From NCBI GenBank assembly GCA_937911505.1, contig CALEMF010000067.1, positions 1-41,880 on the forward strand: a DNA stretch of 41,880 bases, read 5' to 3'. The notes beneath the pieces are model-generated. The model had not been told where the DNA came from. It saw nothing but the letters and a program-made list of their open reading frames with translations, and searched no databases. Positions 24,816 to 33,620 of the stretch are shown piece after piece. The first letter of the stretch is position 1. Each line of letters starts with the position of its first letter. The stretch is from an uncultured Cytophagales bacterium. Its GTDB lineage: Bacteria > Bacteroidota > Bacteroidia > Cytophagales > Thermonemataceae. The position numbers and the translations under genes are program-made.

Positions 24816-25559
24816 TTATTGATATTCAATTCTATAACTTTGGTATTGGGGCAGTATGCGGTAGTCTTTTCCAAATACGTTGCGGTAAGCACTCGCTGCT
24901 ACTTTCCCTTTATAATTGAGATTAAACTCTTTGAAAATAATTGTCTGTTGCTTGATTTTATAGTTTTCTATGTAATGGATGTGCTGCTTTTTGAGCAGGT
25001 TATTCGCTACATCCAAGTAATAGGTAATTTGCCTAAAGCCTAGCTCTTTCTGAAGCTGGTCGTTAGCACGTAGTACTATTTTCTTCACCGAACCTTGATG
25101 AGGCTCGTACCGTATCACCTTGCAGTCGGTGAGTACTCGCTGCTGTAATGCGCTCAGTAGCTCGATCTGTTGTGGCGTATTCTGAACGGCTTCTTTGGGT
25201 GCCTTTTTCTTCGTCCAAACGATCAAACGTTGCGGATGAATAATCGTAAACGCTTCCTTTTGGTCGTTGTAAAAGTTGATATATTTACTCTCGTAGAAAA
25301 GGCGGTTGGCCGAAAGAACAATTTCTACTGGAATATTCTTACTGGAGTAAGGCGATTTTGCGTAGCTACTTTGTGTATTGGGAATCGTTGTGACCTCCAA
25401 GCTGAGGTAATACGTTTGCTTCGTAGAAGGCAGCTCGTAAGTCTTTATCTTGGCAAAGTAGCTTTCTAGGTGCTTTCTCCCTTCAGCTAAGTTCTGAGCA
25501 GAGGTAAGTGTAGGGAGTAAGCACAAGGCTACGAATAATATGTGCAGTACAGTCTTCAT
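24816..25559 (-). CDS. Small secreted protein of the YD operon, function unknown
   Basis: This encodes 247 residues with a signal peptide (residues 1-21, ending in TSAQ), so it is periplasmic or secreted. It has alternating beta strands (YYLSLEVTTIP, VEIVLSANRLFYESKYINFY, RLIVWTKKK) and a C-terminal part (ITYYLDVANNLLKKQHIHYI). The overall pattern resembles periplasmic LolA/LolB-like or other half-barrel proteins that bind hydrophobic ligands, but no family can be claimed. Its ATG immediately follows the TAG of the 1966-residue YD gene with no gap, and the next gene starts 11 nt beyond. Translational coupling between the two giants suggests a dedicated accessory or chaperone role. Confidence 0.65.
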   Translation of the reverse strand: MKTVLHILFVALCLLPTLTSAQNLAEGRKHLESYFAKIKTYELPSTKQTYYLSLEVTTIPNTQSSYAKSPYSSKNIPVEIVLSANRLFYESKYINFYNDQKEAFTIIHPQRLIVWTKKKAPKEAVQNTPQQIELLSALQQRVLTDCKVIRYEPHQGSVKKIVLRANDQLQKELGFRQITYYLDVANNLLKKQHIHYIENYKIKQQTIIFKEFNLNYKGKVAASAYRNVFGKDYRILPQYQSYRIEYQ

Positions 25560-28500
25560 CTATCTGCTTACTTTAGGCATATTGTATTGGGTTTCTTGTA
25601 CAGTTTTTACCCCTCGCTCTGTTTCGATCAGCTTGCGGATTAACTTTCCTTCTTGATTGTATTGGTAAATCAAGCCGAAGTGCTGGTCGTCGAATTGGGT
25701 AATGACTTTAAGCGTTCTACTATCATATACATAGCAGGTCATTTGTGCCTCGAGCGGCTGTACCCTGAAGTCGTCTATAAGCACTGGCGAGATAATACCT
25801 GTCAAGGCAAAGCTATACTTTTCGCCCTCTGTGAAGGTCGCCTTATCAATGTACGCTCTGTACAAGCTCCAGTGTCCGATCGTCGCATCTTTTTGAAGGT
25901 CAAAGTTCTGTGTACCATTCACACTGATCTGTAGCGCTTGTTCTTCTGCGTCCCTGATCCAAATTTTTACTAGGGCACCTTCTTCCGTAAGTTGCTTATC
26001 GGCGATCAAGCGATCATCTTTTTCGCCCGCTTGTTGTAACAGGCTGACGCTGCTTCCAGTAGATGACAATACTCCTTTACCAGAGTGTGCTTTGTTGGTG
26101 AAGGTAATTTGGATGGCTTCCGCAGTGGCATAATCGGTACGGTACTCATAATCTTTAAATCTTACCGTTCCGCTAGCAGCATTTCCTGCCACAAGAATGG
26201 GTAAAGTCTCGTTGTACCCAAAGGCGGCTGCACTGTAAATGTCTAATACATTTTTCTCTTCGATCATATTCCCTTGTGGCGAGTAAGCGACTACCTCATT
26301 AGAGAACATCCAGTCTTCCGCAGGGTTGGCAGGGTCGAAAGCTACAATTTCATTGATCGTTCCGCCTTCTTTTATAGATGTATTATTGGCTGATTTTACG
26401 TCTTTTCTGTAGACGTAGCTCTGCCAAGGACGCCATATTTTATTGAGTTGTGCGATGGCATCAGCATCTAAGCCAAAGGCTTGCGCAAGGGCTGAACCTT
26501 CTGTAAACCAGCTCTGCTTGTAAGTTTGTACGGAGGTAGATACCACATCCTTGATAGGATTAGCGGCCCAATCGTCGCCTTCCTCTCTTAGCGGATTCCC
26601 ATTTGCTCCGTAGCTTACCACACTTTGGAAGTCAGCATTTACCTGATTGGTATTTTCTGGTTTATATTGCCCTTTTGACATTTTGGGCTGCATGCCTTCA
26701 TAAAGCCAAGAGGCAGGTAGGTTGAGTGCATACATACTTCCGTCGTGGTCTTGTGTTCCCTCAAAGCCATCGTAGGTTTTGGTAAGCACAGCTCTTCCAG
26801 AGTACGGATCGAAAGCCATGTATTCAGATATACTCGTTACGCCATCTTGGAAGGCAGTCACGCTTTTTACAATGGCAGGATAACGAATCACCTTGGAGGT
26901 GGCGTGTGTCTCTATCCCTCGGTTAGCGTATTCAAATGAGAAGACCAATGGAAAATAGAAAGGCGGTAGTGCAGCTAATCCTACCAATCCATCGATACTA
27001 AGTTTTACGTTCAATGTTTTTTCTGTAATACTCTTCATTTCCATGGCTACATCCATTTCTTTACCAGGAAGGTCCCAATACCAAGAACCATCGGGCTGCA
27101 TCATTTTAATTTTTTCGCCTGGCTCAAAGTATTGATAAGCTTGTTCTGAGACCCGTATCATTTTATTTAAATCTGCCTGACTCTCTATGGCTGGATATAC
27201 GCCTGCATAGCTTGCCGTACGCTTTATTTGTCCGTGCATGCTGTTGATGATAAAACGATATCCTTGCGTGGCACGTACATTACTTTCTTCGAAGTAGAAA
27301 AGTCCTGCTGGTACGACGAGAGAACGTTGTTGCTTATTGTCATTAAGGTTGGTAAAATCTACCCCTCGACTACCAGGTTCAAAATCACTCGGATTGTCAG
27401 TCTCACCGTAAACACGGTCAAAAGGATAATCTTTTACTGTAAAGTATTCATCTACACTAAATCCTGTACCCGTTTTACCTTGGTAAATGTTCTCGACTAC
27501 TACTCTAGAGTGCCCTACAGAAGGACCTGGTAGGATACTCTCTCCGATAGGACCCTCCGCTTGTTCTCGTTCATCACCCGCAGTAATTCTCTGGAACCAG
27601 CTTGGGTCTCCTTTAGGTAAGAAGGCCACCAGTGGATTTTCTTCTCTATTTTGGGCAGGCTCGTTAGTAGCTACACCACTGCTTATTTTCTTTACGAAGT
27701 TACCCGCTTCGTCGTATTCAAAATCTTCGTAGGTAAATTCCTGTCCATATAGTTCTGCAGTACCGTTTTCGATGCCTGCATCATACATTAAGAGGCGTTT
27801 TACGCGTACTCCACCTCCTTTTTTGGCGTGGATGGTAGGAACGCGCAAATAAGACAAGTCTAAGTTCATATCAATCCCTACTTCGCTGCGTTCTGGAATG
27901 CCATAATCATTCATATCAATGAGCTTTCCTTGTAGCTTTACTAAAAACTCAGGAATGATTCTCAGGCCAGCAGTGAGGCGTGCGCCATCATTGTCACTTA
28001 GTAACTCATCACTCAAACCGTTGACTTTCCCCTCCATTTCATTCTCAATATCTGCTGTACAGCCTTCGTACCATTTTCCCATTCTTTGGGTACTATAGAA
28101 GTCGTAACACACTTGTAAGGGTACTTCTGTACGGTCACCGCCCTCTAGCTTTACTCCCTGTAAAATCACTTTAATGTTATCCCCTTCCTTGACCACATCT
28201 TCTACACTGCTGTAGCCACTGATATATTCAGAAGCACAGTTGTCTAAGGAAGGAGCTGTATTATTATTGTAATCGGTACTTAGTTTATAGAGAAATTTGA
28301 AATATATTTTCTCTTCCTCTTCAATAAATATCTTTTTCATTAGAGCGACTTGCTCATCAATCTCGTCAGCAGCGATCCCTAAATCTTTCAAATTTAAGGT
28401 GTAGCTAGGATTTTGTCTGAACAGTGCTGTTCCACCTCGCTCTACCGCGGCAGTCAAAGAAGTCATGACCATCGGTTTTCTATCTTGCACGTAAGCATAG

Positions 28501-31460
28501 TCTTTCTGCTCATATTCAATCAGCATTTCTCCTCCAGAAGGCAACTTGATACGTTTTAACTGCCAAGCGGCTGGATCGAAGCCAGCATCCGCCTGTAGTG
28601 ATCGTTCTTTACGCCAGCCCTTGCTACCTGCTTGATAAGGATTGTCTTCTTTCCCCTGATAGTTCCAAGGCATGGCATATTTATTCCGCTCTCTTCCGTA
28701 AAGCTGATGCGCGCCCCAAGCATCTAGTAGATAACCCGCATAGTCAGGATTTTGGGCAGCTTGGCTAAATTGATCACCAATGTACTGGCTGTTTTCATCT
28801 GTACCAAAAACCTCAGGATAACGCTCCCTTACGGTGGCGTCAAACTCGGCGCGAGGCTTGTAGGCATATTCAAACTCATAAGGGCTGATACGACTTTCAG
28901 ATACTCCTTCGTACTCAAACCATACACGTTTTAGGGTAAGTTTTCCGCTTTCATTGTTACTCTTACTGTTTGGATAGCGACCATTCTTATTATTAGGTAA
29001 ATTTTGGATGAGGCTATAATCATAGGCAAAGCGTACGGTCTTAATCGCTGTATTAGGACTATTTTTAGCGATAAGCACCACTTTCTCCAGATATTCTAGG
29101 GAGTTATTTCCCTTAGCATTTTGTCGATTGGCTGCTTGGTCTTCACTGTTAATGCGAGTAAATGCATCTAGTCCGTCGAGGCGATCTAAACCACTTCCTT
29201 GTAAAAGCTTTTCGATTACATGCCCTTCCAAACCATTGCGTGCCAAAACATCTTGATAGGTATCAGCAGTAGCTTTATTGGTCACGAAAAAGGCGATGTG
29301 CGTCTTGGTTTCGATAGACTTTAAGTAATAAACTTCTTTTTCACCAGAAGAAACACTTCCCAAATCGTCTTTGGTGTCAGAGATTTGATTTCTATTGTAG
29401 AAAAGTCCTGAGTAAGGCGTTCTCCATCGATACCAGTCTCCCACTTCTGCACCATATTTTTGTCGGTAAGCAAATCTTGTCCATCCACCAAAATCTTTAT
29501 CGTCAGGGCCATTATTGTTGATGTCTATGTAGTCTGGCGTAGTGATTTGGGTCATCAGATAATTGACCGCATAAGGCGTATTTCTAATTTCTCCTTGTAA
29601 TACTGTATGTGGATCAGTGTTGGCTTCGTACTCATTGTTACTGTTTCTTAAACTGAGGTTTCTATATACGTAAGTATCGGAAGCATCTTTAGGATTTCCG
29701 CTGTTTACGTCTACGCTTAAGTTCGCCTCATTTCTAGCAAATACGGGTTGTCCGTATACGTAGTTAGCACCACTAGAATTAAATACAGAAACCTCTACAA
29801 TTGACTCAGGATTGGTGGCGTTGCTTACATTAATTTTTGCATTTTTATCAAATTGACTGTCTGGATCGTCTTGTAACTGTTGAAACGTATGGAAAGCAAT
29901 AGAAGAAGAGCTAGAGGCTTTGTCTAGGTTTAAATCTGTTCCTATGTTGTTAACAATGGGCGCTCTTCCTTGTAGACTAGCATAGCCTATGGCTGTATTA
30001 TTTTGGGTTTCGTCGCTTACACCATATTCTACACTACCGCCCATGTCGTTTGAAAAACGCATAAAACCTTCTTCATTAAACTGATACTGGTCTGTATTGC
30101 CTTGACGACTCCAATCTGAAACGATCGAGCGTTGTGAACCTACTCCAAAGTCAGCGCCAAAACCGAAGGCACTTCCAATGTGAAGGTCAAAGCCAATTTG
30201 CCCAATACGGGTTCTATTTTCAAGAAAGTTCGGGTAGTAATGTCCCACCTTGTAAGGATGATAACGGAAGCTTCCATTAAGCCCTTCTCCTACCACTAAA
30301 AAATAGTCGGCATTATTAAAGGGAATCCCTAAGTAAAGTTCTTGATTGTTGTAAGGGCTACTTCTCTCTACATAGTAGTCGCTTAGTACATCTGCCCCTG
30401 CATAGGCCTCACTTCCCTGTAGACTTGGATAGGCATTTTCTGCTCTTTTGGGATTATTCATGAAGCCATTGGCCTTATAAGTACGAAAAGGCTCGCTCTC
30501 TTGTAGATTAAAATTACCAGTAAGACCTACGTTTGGTCCTAACGGAAAGGGTGCTATGTTGGCAGTAACCGAGCTTGTCCAGTTGAAAGACATCCCTTTG
30601 TACCTTGCCAAACTAGTAGCACGTGTTTCATAAGCAAAACTATAGATGCCATATGTACTTGTAAAGGAAGAAACAGTTGAAGAAACAAGCCCCTGCATTC
30701 TTCTTTTTAAAGCTCTTGTTGCAACTTCTTCATCATAGGTATCTTTATCCATTAGGCTCTTTTCTCTTTCAGTGATTGCTGCAGGAGCTCTCATGAGAAT
30801 TCTAGCTACATTAATGTTAGCGCCATAGGTAACCCCTTGTGCACTTCTATTGACACTTAGGTTGGCAACACCCGCTGCTCCTAAACCCAAGCCATAGTAA
30901 CGAGTAAAGCCCTGTCGGTTATTAAAGCGAATAGTAGTATTAGCAGATATGCTTCCACCCCTTACCAGTGTGTTACTGCTATCGCTTTTCTCTTCCGACT
31001 CTTTTTTACCGAAAATCTCTACGCCAACACTATTTTGTACACTTCCCGACCAGTTGACTCTGTTTTTACTGTATCTTTTTACATCGGTGTTTTTATAATC
31101 ATCAGGGAAACCACGTGTATTTCGATTAATAGCGCCTGGATTCAACGACCAGCCGTGTCCTACCCAAGAGGCTTCTGTCTCGGAAGTACTCCCACTATGG
31201 TAAGAAAGAGATAAGGCATAACCTCCTCCATCGGGACCAGGAATATTGATGACAGGTAGGTTATAGTTAAAGTCTCCTGAAAAAAGATTGACCATATCGG
31301 TAGTGGCCACTGGCTCAAAATCGGTAAACTCTGGAGAAGAAGGCCCTGAGGTAAGCGCAAAGGCAGTTCCGATGAGGATGGTATCGATGAGCATATTGAG
31401 TGCTAAGAAGATAGCGACTCCTTTGATAATTTTACTTTTCATCTTTTCTAAGCTTTTCAA
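25560..31460 (-). CDS. Giant SpvB/TcaC-like YD protein
   Basis: This encodes 1966 residues. A hydrophobic N-terminal signal lies at about residues 10-36; Met7 is an equally good start. Residues 55-120 read VNLFSGDFNYNLPV, GGGYALSLSYHSG, EASWVGHGWSLNPGAINR and TRGFPDD. This is the pattern that opens many Bacteroidota Rhs-like proteins and recalls the SpvB-type N-terminus of insecticidal toxin-complex B subunits. Long beta-rich regions follow. A jelly-roll, carbohydrate-binding-like domain lies at about residues 1790-1895, and a YD-type end carries CYVYDSRTLKVITQFDD and YQYNQEGKLIRKLIETERG. It has no variable toxin tip. It overlaps the preceding lipoprotein gene by 29 nt and abuts the next gene. 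It is probably a shell or scaffold partner for the 3078-residue effector. Confidence 0.75.
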   Translation of the reverse strand: MKSLEKMKSKIIKGVAIFLALNMLIDTILIGTAFALTSGPSSPEFTDFEPVATTDMVNLFSGDFNYNLPVINIPGPDGGGYALSLSYHSGSTSETEASWVGHGWSLNPGAINRNTRGFPDDYKNTDVKRYSKNRVNWSGSVQNSVGVEIFGKKESEEKSDSSNTLVRGGSISANTTIRFNNRQGFTRYYGLGLGAAGVANLSVNRSAQGVTYGANINVARILMRAPAAITEREKSLMDKDTYDEEVATRALKRRMQGLVSSTVSSFTSTYGIYSFAYETRATSLARYKGMSFNWTSSVTANIAPFPLGPNVGLTGNFNLQESEPFRTYKANGFMNNPKRAENAYPSLQGSEAYAGADVLSDYYVERSSPYNNQELYLGIPFNNADYFLVVGEGLNGSFRYHPYKVGHYYPNFLENRTRIGQIGFDLHIGSAFGFGADFGVGSQRSIVSDWSRQGNTDQYQFNEEGFMRFSNDMGGSVEYGVSDETQNNTAIGYASLQGRAPIVNNIGTDLNLDKASSSSSIAFHTFQQLQDDPDSQFDKNAKINVSNATNPESIVEVSVFNSSGANYVYGQPVFARNEANLSVDVNSGNPKDASDTYVYRNLSLRNSNNEYEANTDPHTVLQGEIRNTPYAVNYLMTQITTPDYIDINNNGPDDKDFGGWTRFAYRQKYGAEVGDWYRWRTPYSGLFYNRNQISDTKDDLGSVSSGEKEVYYLKSIETKTHIAFFVTNKATADTYQDVLARNGLEGHVIEKLLQGSGLDRLDGLDAFTRINSEDQAANRQNAKGNNSLEYLEKVVLIAKNSPNTAIKTVRFAYDYSLIQNLPNNKNGRYPNSKSNNESGKLTLKRVWFEYEGVSESRISPYEFEYAYKPRAEFDATVRERYPEVFGTDENSQYIGDQFSQAAQNPDYAGYLLDAWGAHQLYGRERNKYAMPWNYQGKEDNPYQAGSKGWRKERSLQADAGFDPAAWQLKRIKLPSGGEMLIEYEQKDYAYVQDRKPMVMTSLTAAVERGGTALFRQNPSYTLNLKDLGIAADEIDEQVALMKKIFIEEEEKIYFKFLYKLSTDYNNNTAPSLDNCASEYISGYSSVEDVVKEGDNIKVILQGVKLEGGDRTEVPLQVCYDFYSTQRMGKWYEGCTADIENEMEGKVNGLSDELLSDNDGARLTAGLRIIPEFLVKLQGKLIDMNDYGIPERSEVGIDMNLDLSYLRVPTIHAKKGGGVRVKRLLMYDAGIENGTAELYGQEFTYEDFEYDEAGNFVKKISSGVATNEPAQNREENPLVAFLPKGDPSWFQRITAGDEREQAEGPIGESILPGPSVGHSRVVVENIYQGKTGTGFSVDEYFTVKDYPFDRVYGETDNPSDFEPGSRGVDFTNLNDNKQQRSLVVPAGLFYFEESNVRATQGYRFIINSMHGQIKRTASYAGVYPAIESQADLNKMIRVSEQAYQYFEPGEKIKMMQPDGSWYWDLPGKEMDVAMEMKSITEKTLNVKLSIDGLVGLAALPPFYFPLVFSFEYANRGIETHATSKVIRYPAIVKSVTAFQDGVTSISEYMAFDPYSGRAVLTKTYDGFEGTQDHDGSMYALNLPASWLYEGMQPKMSKGQYKPENTNQVNADFQSVVSYGANGNPLREEGDDWAANPIKDVVSTSVQTYKQSWFTEGSALAQAFGLDADAIAQLNKIWRPWQSYVYRKDVKSANNTSIKEGGTINEIVAFDPANPAEDWMFSNEVVAYSPQGNMIEEKNVLDIYSAAAFGYNETLPILVAGNAASGTVRFKDYEYRTDYATAEAIQITFTNKAHSGKGVLSSTGSSVSLLQQAGEKDDRLIADKQLTEEGALVKIWIRDAEEQALQISVNGTQNFDLQKDATIGHWSLYRAYIDKATFTEGEKYSFALTGIISPVLIDDFRVQPLEAQMTCYVYDSRTLKVITQFDDQHFGLIYQYNQEGKLIRKLIETERGVKTVQETQYNMPKVSR

Positions 31461-32070
31461 TAAGGGTTACTGTAGGAATATGGGTAAGGTCAGCCGTTTT
31501 GAAATTAAAACTGGCTTTCCCTGTATTAAATATTTTATCGTCAAAAACGAGGGTAACTTCTTCGGCCTTTAGAATATCTTGTGTGCCCTGTGTCTTATTA
31601 AATACTACATAGAGTAGTTTCTTTTGTGAAACATTATAAGTATTCTCGAAAGTATGCAGCGTGGGGTAGTAGATTTTTCCTTTACTCTTCAGGTAGATGT
31701 GTTGATCTGCACTAAAGTTGAGTACATTGACACGTTCTTGATAATCAGCGTAATCACTCACGCCTTTGTACATCGGATTCCCCTCTGTGATTTCTATAGA
31801 AATAGTAAAGGTAAGGTCTTGATCATACTGTTGATGAAGGCTATCGAAAGAAGTAGTAGCAGGCAATGATTGTATTTCTTTGTAAGCCAAGTAAGTACTA
31901 GGTAAGAACTTGGCTTTCAACACAGTGCCTTTTTTTTCTACCACTTGTACCAAGCCGTTTTCTGCTTGGTTGAGCCAACGAAAATAGGCTGCTTCTGTCT
32001 TAAGCTCTGTCTGACAGCCCAGTAGGCTTATCAGGCTTAGTAGCCATACTACGTTTGTAACTGTTTTCAT
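31432..32070 (-). CDS. Lipoprotein of the YD operon, function unknown
   Basis: This encodes 212 residues. The signal peptide has lipobox L16-L17-G18-C19, so it is a predicted membrane-anchored lipoprotein. The mature part is beta-rich (DLTFTISIEITEG, LLYVVFNKTQGTQ, VTLVFDDKIFNTGKASFNF) and ends in a charged tail. Its ATG overlaps the stop of the OmpH-like gene by 4 nt (ATGA), and its own 3' end overlaps the 1966-residue YD gene by 29 nt. This very tight packing implies coordinated synthesis with the giant protein, perhaps as an outer-membrane partner or anchor. I recognise no family. Confidence 0.7.
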   Translation of the reverse strand: MKTVTNVVWLLSLISLLGCQTELKTEAAYFRWLNQAENGLVQVVEKKGTVLKAKFLPSTYLAYKEIQSLPATTSFDSLHQQYDQDLTFTISIEITEGNPMYKGVSDYADYQERVNVLNFSADQHIYLKSKGKIYYPTLHTFENTYNVSQKKLLYVVFNKTQGTQDILKAEEVTLVFDDKIFNTGKASFNFKTADLTHIPTVTLIEKLRKDEK

Positions 32071-32606
32071 TTCTTGTAGGACGCGTTCAGCGCCTCTAAT
32101 AGTTTTTCGCTAATGTCATTCTGTTCATTTCCGTATAAAAGGCTTCCAGAAGAGGTGGTTCCTAGTATCACATCATAGTGATGTTCCTTTCCGTAAGCTT
32201 CTATGAACGCGTTAATCTCTTCTAGCTGTGTAGCGAGTACTGCTTCTTCACTACTGGCTATCTTTTCTTGAGTAGCCCTTCTGTACCGCTCTAGCGCCTC
32301 TTTTTGCTTTTCAATGTAGACTACCCTTTCCTTGTATACCGTTTCAGGCAGCTTATCTGCCTCATATTGGAACTGTTGGATTGTATTTTTCAGGCTTACT
32401 TCTAGTGTATCTACGTTACGTTGCCACTGAGCTACTTCTTTTTCGTGCGTAGCAATGGCTTCTTTCATCCCTATGTACTCCTCCACGAGGTAGCCTGTTC
32501 TTACAAATCCAATCTTGGGTATTTGCCTATGTTGCCAAACCAAGGCAATTATACATATTACTAGTAGACCTAATGAGACTACGTAAAATACCTTCGTATT
32601 TTTCAT
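32067..32606 (-). CDS. Membrane-anchored OmpH/Skp-like periplasmic chaperone
   Basis: This encodes 179 residues. A single N-terminal membrane anchor (about residues 8-25) has no obvious cleavage site. Then comes KIGFVRTGYLVEEYIGMKEA, a long charged coiled coil (about residues 55-125), and the conserved-looking end YGKEHHYDVILGTTSSGSLL before a short helix. This order matches the Skp/OmpH family, which holds unfolded outer-membrane or exported proteins in the periplasm. Known Skp is soluble, whereas this version appears tethered. It sits directly before the lipoprotein and the giant YD gene with a 4-nt overlap, which suggests a dedicated chaperone for that export path. Confidence 0.75.
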   Translation of the reverse strand: MKNTKVFYVVSLGLLVICIIALVWQHRQIPKIGFVRTGYLVEEYIGMKEAIATHEKEVAQWQRNVDTLEVSLKNTIQQFQYEADKLPETVYKERVVYIEKQKEALERYRRATQEKIASSEEAVLATQLEEINAFIEAYGKEHHYDVILGTTSSGSLLYGNEQNDISEKLLEALNASYKK

Positions 32607-32631
32607 TACAATTTATATATCCCTTATTTGT

Positions 32632-32653
32632 ACACTATCCTCCCCGGTAGTGT
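32632..32653. other. Small stem-loop in the 78-nt gap before the OmpH-like gene
   Basis: ACACTA (32632-32637) pairs with TAGTGT (32648-32653) around a C/G-rich loop that can extend the stem by a T-G and a C-G pair. On the minus strand it is not followed by a T-run. It might tune expression between the 32685-33416 gene and the OmpH-like gene, but is not a clear terminator. Confidence 0.25.
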
Positions 32654-32684
32654 TGTCTGTGGGACTGTTTTTCACTAATAATTA

Positions 32685-33416
32685 TTAATTTAGCGCAAAC
32701 TTTAGGTAGAATTTATCATCACTTTGGCTTGTTGCTACTAGTGTCAGAAATTTGTTCCTCAGTTTCCGTTTTCTTAACTGCTCATAGCGTTGGAAGTATA
32801 TAGTATACACGCCTTCTTCAGAAGCTTTTTCAGGTTCTACACCCTCCACCACTACTTTTTGATTCATATCTATGATTTGATAACTCACCCCTACTTGTTC
32901 TACACTCTTTTTTGTATTAAACTGAAAATCGAGGTTTGCATCGTGCACTACATATACTTCTGGTGCAATCGCTTCTCGCAACTGCGCTACACACTTTTCC
33001 TCAATCAGATCAGCAATAGTAAAAGAACGTACCTCAGAAGGTGATACGCGCTCCTCGTTTCTCTCTCCCACCCCTACTTGATATTTCATACGCACTTGCC
33101 AAGCATAGGTATTCCCTTTCACTAGCTTTGGAGCGATTAGCGGGTAAGGTAGTAAATTTGTGTTCACATTACCTACATACACTGGCGGATTCGCTTGAAT
33201 AGCTGCCTGAGGTGTTTGCCCTTGTAGGAGCTGTACTATTTTCACCTCATAACTATGATTTAAGCTATTACTGGTAGTCCAACTGAACGTAGGATTGACT
33301 ATCCTAATCAAGTCTTCATCACCAGGATAAATCAGATTAGGTCTTTGTGTAATTTGACCATAAGTAGTAATACACAAGAGTAAGTAAGTTAGTAATGTAG
33401 TTATATATTTAACCAT
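32685..33416 (-). CDS. Secreted FnIII-like protein, first gene of the YD operon
   Basis: This encodes 243 residues with a signal peptide (residues 1-20, ending in TYGQ). The N-terminal half is fibronectin-III-like: NPTFSWTTSN, YEVKIVQLLQGQTPQAA, QANPPVYVGNVN, and KGNTYAWQVRMKYQ with the typical Trp/Tyr strand residues. This arrangement is common in Bacteroidota envelope proteins. The C-terminal half is beta-rich and ends YLKFALN. It directly follows a consensus Bacteroidota promoter and heads a run of same-strand genes to 19753, so it probably belongs to the same transcription unit. Its role is unknown; binding of carbohydrate or envelope partners is a reasonable guess from the fold. Confidence 0.7.
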   Translation of the reverse strand: MVKYITTLLTYLLLCITTYGQITQRPNLIYPGDEDLIRIVNPTFSWTTSNSLNHSYEVKIVQLLQGQTPQAAIQANPPVYVGNVNTNLLPYPLIAPKLVKGNTYAWQVRMKYQVGVGERNEERVSPSEVRSFTIADLIEEKCVAQLREAIAPEVYVVHDANLDFQFNTKKSVEQVGVSYQIIDMNQKVVVEGVEPEKASEEGVYTIYFQRYEQLRKRKLRNKFLTLVATSQSDDKFYLKFALN

Positions 33417-33439
33417 AAGACGATATTGCTAGGACGATA

Positions 33440-33470
33440 CAAATGTATGAGTATTTCTTAGGATTACAAA
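33440..33470 (-). promoter_or_regulatory. Consensus Bacteroidota sigma-ABfr-type promoter for the YD operon
   Basis: On the minus strand TTTG (33470-33467) is followed after exactly 19 nt by TACATTTG (33447-33440). This matches the Bacteroidota -33 TTTG and -7 TAnnTTTG elements with the preferred spacing. The -7 element ends 23 nt before the ATG at 33416, which would leave a short leader. Confidence 0.7.
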
Positions 33471-33620
33471 GGAAACAATCACTTTATTTCATATTTAACA
33501 TAAACTTCTTATTGAATAAATAGTTAACTTTCTTCTTTATTGCAAGTATCTCATTATAAGATATTTATATGCAAGAATATGCTTTGAAAACACCTAATAG
33601 ACAACATCAGAAATAAACTA

